From Nymphaea colorata (Eukaryota; Streptophyta; Magnoliopsida; Nymphaeales; Nymphaeaceae), in contig NC_045143.1 in the NCBI RefSeq assembly GCF_008831285.2, positions 11,727,503-11,791,502 of the forward strand: DNA of 64,000 nucleotides, given 5' to 3'. Under the pieces are notes generated by a model. That model was not told the origin of the DNA. It saw only the letters and a program-made list of their open reading frames with translations, and did not search any database. The first letter of the stretch is position 1. Each line of letters starts with the position of its first letter. This document shows positions 61,774-64,000 of the stretch, piece after piece. Made by a program: the position numbers and the translations under genes.

Positions 61774-62940
61774 ACCCATGTATACAAAAAGATGAGCTTG
61801 ATATGTACCAGTAGAGGACACATACCATTTTTTCCCTTAGGGTTGCTTCCATTGTATCTTTCTGAGAGCAGGAAAGGATAGTTTGTGGTGGTTAAAAGAA
61901 CCTTTTCTGAGTTCCATATCCATGTCAAGGTTGTTCTTGACTGTTGTAAAATCTCTGTGCTTAATGATTGAGGGCATTGTTTAAGATCCTCCCGTTTTGA
62001 ATTTTCTCAACATCCTGCATCAAGTAGATCATTTTCAGCTTGTCTGTGCAGATCATTTCACAAGTCTCTAGTGGTCTATTGTTGTCTGTGAAAGAGATCC
62101 ATCTGGCAGGTTTCCCAGATTATGACCATCTGTAAGCACAAAATGCACGCTCGTATGTGCATGCATCTGCCTCTACTTTATTTTTGCTTGGTTCTGGGCC
62201 TCTGGCAACATATATATATATTTAAAGTTGTTCCAAGGGCAAGTTGATCTTTTACTCATTGAGGGGGTAGATGAGGTTTTAGACGCTGGTAAGTCTGCTG
62301 CGGTTACAAATGTCAATGCTTGTTTCCTCATTCAGTTTTTTTTTTTTTTGGTTAGTGTGGTTGTGGTGGGAAGATCTCTGCCCTTGTATCGCTCAACACG
62401 GTTCTTGTCTGCAGGAACGGCCACCATCCAGCGGCATTTAGATGTTTGATGCTGCAAAAGGCTAGAAGCTTCTGTGAAACTGCGCAAGTTCTTGAAGCCA
62501 ACTTATCAGATCCTGTCTATCGACTGGCTATTCGAGAGCGGGACATGCGTGATACAAGTTGGCGGCAATTTTCAAGCACAGTTGCCAAAAGATGCCAACC
62601 ATATCAGTTATCTGTGAAGTGCTACCTAATGTTTCGATTATCACGTTAGCCGCTAATGCTGTCAAGTTTTTAAGATACGCTTGTTCTTTGAGCCAGTCAT
62701 CTTGAAAAAGGAGAGCGAAACTTCCAAGTGTCATATCTTCTCAGCCTATTTGTGCCTGGTAAGAGTTGGCGCTAGCAGAGATGAATGGAAACTGGCGAGC
62801 AGGACGTTTAAAATTTAGCATGAAAAATTAAGAATATTTGATATTTATTCTGACATGAGCAGAATTAGATGGGCGTGGAACAAGAAGTTTTCCACTAGCA
62901 CAATTCTTTTCGACTAAAGTTACTAAATGTGAAGTAACAA
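61774..62940 (+). other. LNP 3' flank and an unassigned open stretch
   Basis: The first few hundred bases are the likely 3' UTR of LNP. At about 62414-62649 an acceptor-like CTGCAG is followed by 78 open codons with balanced composition (NGHHPAAFRCLMLQKARSF, then VLEANLSDPVYRLAIRERD) and a stop. The family is not recognised and no partner exon is visible, so it could be a late non-coding 3' exon of LNP, a gene remnant or chance. Confidence 0.35.
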
Positions 62941-64000
62941 CAACTCTCTCTCTCTCTCTCGCGTGCGTTGCAAAATGCAAGAACGACAGCAGAGGCACTC
63001 TTGAGTTGAAGCCCTCTGTTCCTTTTCATGGTCAAGCAGGCATGTCTTTTAGCTCAGAATGCGAGACCTCATGCTTACAAAGTAGGAAGATTACGGCTTA
63101 TGTGCACTTGTTACGCTAAAGCACAATTACCAACATCCGAAACATCTAAAAAAATGGCAATCAATGAAGATATATTAAATAGGCCTGGGTGTCCGGCCGG
63201 GTATGGGTCGGGTCCGGGTCACACTTTTTTTCTATCGGGTTCAACTTTAGTGAGCCCGGCCCGATCTGATATCTTAACGGGACGGGCCTGGCCTGGTTAT
63301 CACTTTCTAAACCCGGCCCGGCCCAACGGCCCGTTGGGTCGACGTCGACGAGCAAGAAGAGGGAGGAGAAGGAGAGAAGGCGATGGGGACGAGGAGCAGG
63401 AGGAGAGGAGGCTTTGCATTGTTTACTTCCAATCGTTGCTGCCGTCGATGATCTCCAACTCAAGAGTCAAGACCCCCATCAGCGTGGCCAACGCCGCCGT
63501 CATCCAGCAGCAGGAGGTTAGACGAAGGGTCTAGGATTCGGGCCGGGCCGGGCTTAGAAAGGCCCACCCCTAAGGCGAACGGTGGAACTCCACCGGCAGG
63601 CCACCCAATAATGTGGGTGGCCGTCGGCGGGTCTCGCCAAGACGGCCGGCCGTCGCCCGCCCAAAACCGGCGAAATCCGGTCTTCTCCTTCCCGATTCAA
63701 AAAATGCCCCTTTTTCTTGATTGGGCGCTATAGTGGCGGCGAGGAAGCCACCGACAGCCTGTGGGTGGGCACCTGTGGGTCGCACGGTGCAGTCCAGCAA
63801 CAGCAAACCAGCCGGTGGCCTCCCTTCCCTGTCGTCGCCCTCCAACGGAAGGCCAACGCCTTCCATCGCCTTCCCCTCTCCCTCTCCCTCGCCCTGTTCT
63901 TCTTTCTGACTCTTATTGCGGCTGCGACAGAGGCGAACGGTAGTCGTCGTCGTTCGACAGGAGGGTAGACGAATGGTCTAGGAGGATACCGCCCAGTTGG
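62941..64000. repeat. GC-rich repeat with GGCCCGGCC words
   Basis: A short CT tract (62944-62960) precedes a patch from about 63180 to 63560 in which GGCCGGGT, GGGTCCGGGT and CCCGGCCCGGCCC recur on both strands around a GC-rich centre. From 63570 the sequence stays GC-rich (GGCCGTCGGCGG, GACGGCCGGCCGTC) to the end of the window. Several open frames of 60 to 170 codons cross it on both strands because GC-rich DNA has few stops; none shows a domain. Confidence 0.5.

Noticed and set aside
63028-63534. 168-codon open frame with Gly/Arg/Pro-rich sequence
   Set aside because: Crosses the GGCCCGGCC word repeat in GC-rich DNA where stops are rare; the opposite strand is also open.
1-64000. CRISPR arrays, bacterial operons, tRNA or rRNA genes
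   Set aside because: Tandem repeats here lack regular unique spacers, and genes are spliced plant genes. I recognised no tRNA or rRNA sequence by eye; a covariance search would be needed to exclude a tRNA.

Overview
The window is nuclear DNA of a flowering plant. The evidence is spliced genes with GT-AG introns in AT-rich DNA, plant-type prolyl 4-hydroxylases with a C-terminal ShKT domain, a plant-type Lunapark gene, a plant L1-like LINE, hAT and PIF/Harbinger-type elements, and long (TA)n and (CT)n tracts. I cannot name the species from the sequence. No CRISPR array, bacterial operon, rRNA or tRNA gene was recognised.

Layout. 1-3.7 kb: P4H copy A (+), eight coding exons, six-cysteine tail. 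3.7-4.9 kb: spacer with a short tandem duplication. 4.9-10.25 kb: decayed LINE on the minus strand (ORF1, endonuclease, reverse transcriptase). 10.25-13.87 kb: probable solo LTR with terminal TG/CA, a near-matching 5-bp target duplication and many internal tandem repeats. 13.9-16.1 kb: repeat-rich spacer. 16.1-20 kb: P4H copy B (+), eight exons, without the ShKT tail. 20-23.6 kb: AT-rich spacer. 23.6-26.2 kb: P4H copy C (-), eight exons, complete ShKT tail, tail-to-tail with B. 28.8-30.2 kb: two minus-strand exon-like segments of an unidentified gene or gene fragment. 30.4-32.7 kb: a second, diverged copy of the LTR family. 33-49 kb: accessory DNA with a hAT transposase pseudogene, several small TIR elements, a larger PIF/Harbinger-like element (45.1-46.7 kb) and tandem repeats. 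49.7-61.8 kb: a Lunapark (LNP) gene (+), five coding exons plus an inferred non-coding leader exon, with introns invaded by small transposons. 61.8-64 kb: 3' flank and GC-rich repeat.

How the genes relate. The three P4H genes share the same eight-exon layout. Exons 3 to 7 have identical lengths (58, 105, 58, 176 and 58 bp), so they form one local duplicated family of secretory-pathway proline hydroxylases. They differ mainly at the signal peptide, exon 2 and the C-terminal tail. The LNP gene is functionally separate; it shapes ER tubule junctions. No new multi-gene system is evident. The most informative oddities are loss of the ShKT tail in copy B, a GC-AG intron in copy A, a MITE family found both in P4H and LNP introns, and a complex solo LTR beside the LINE.
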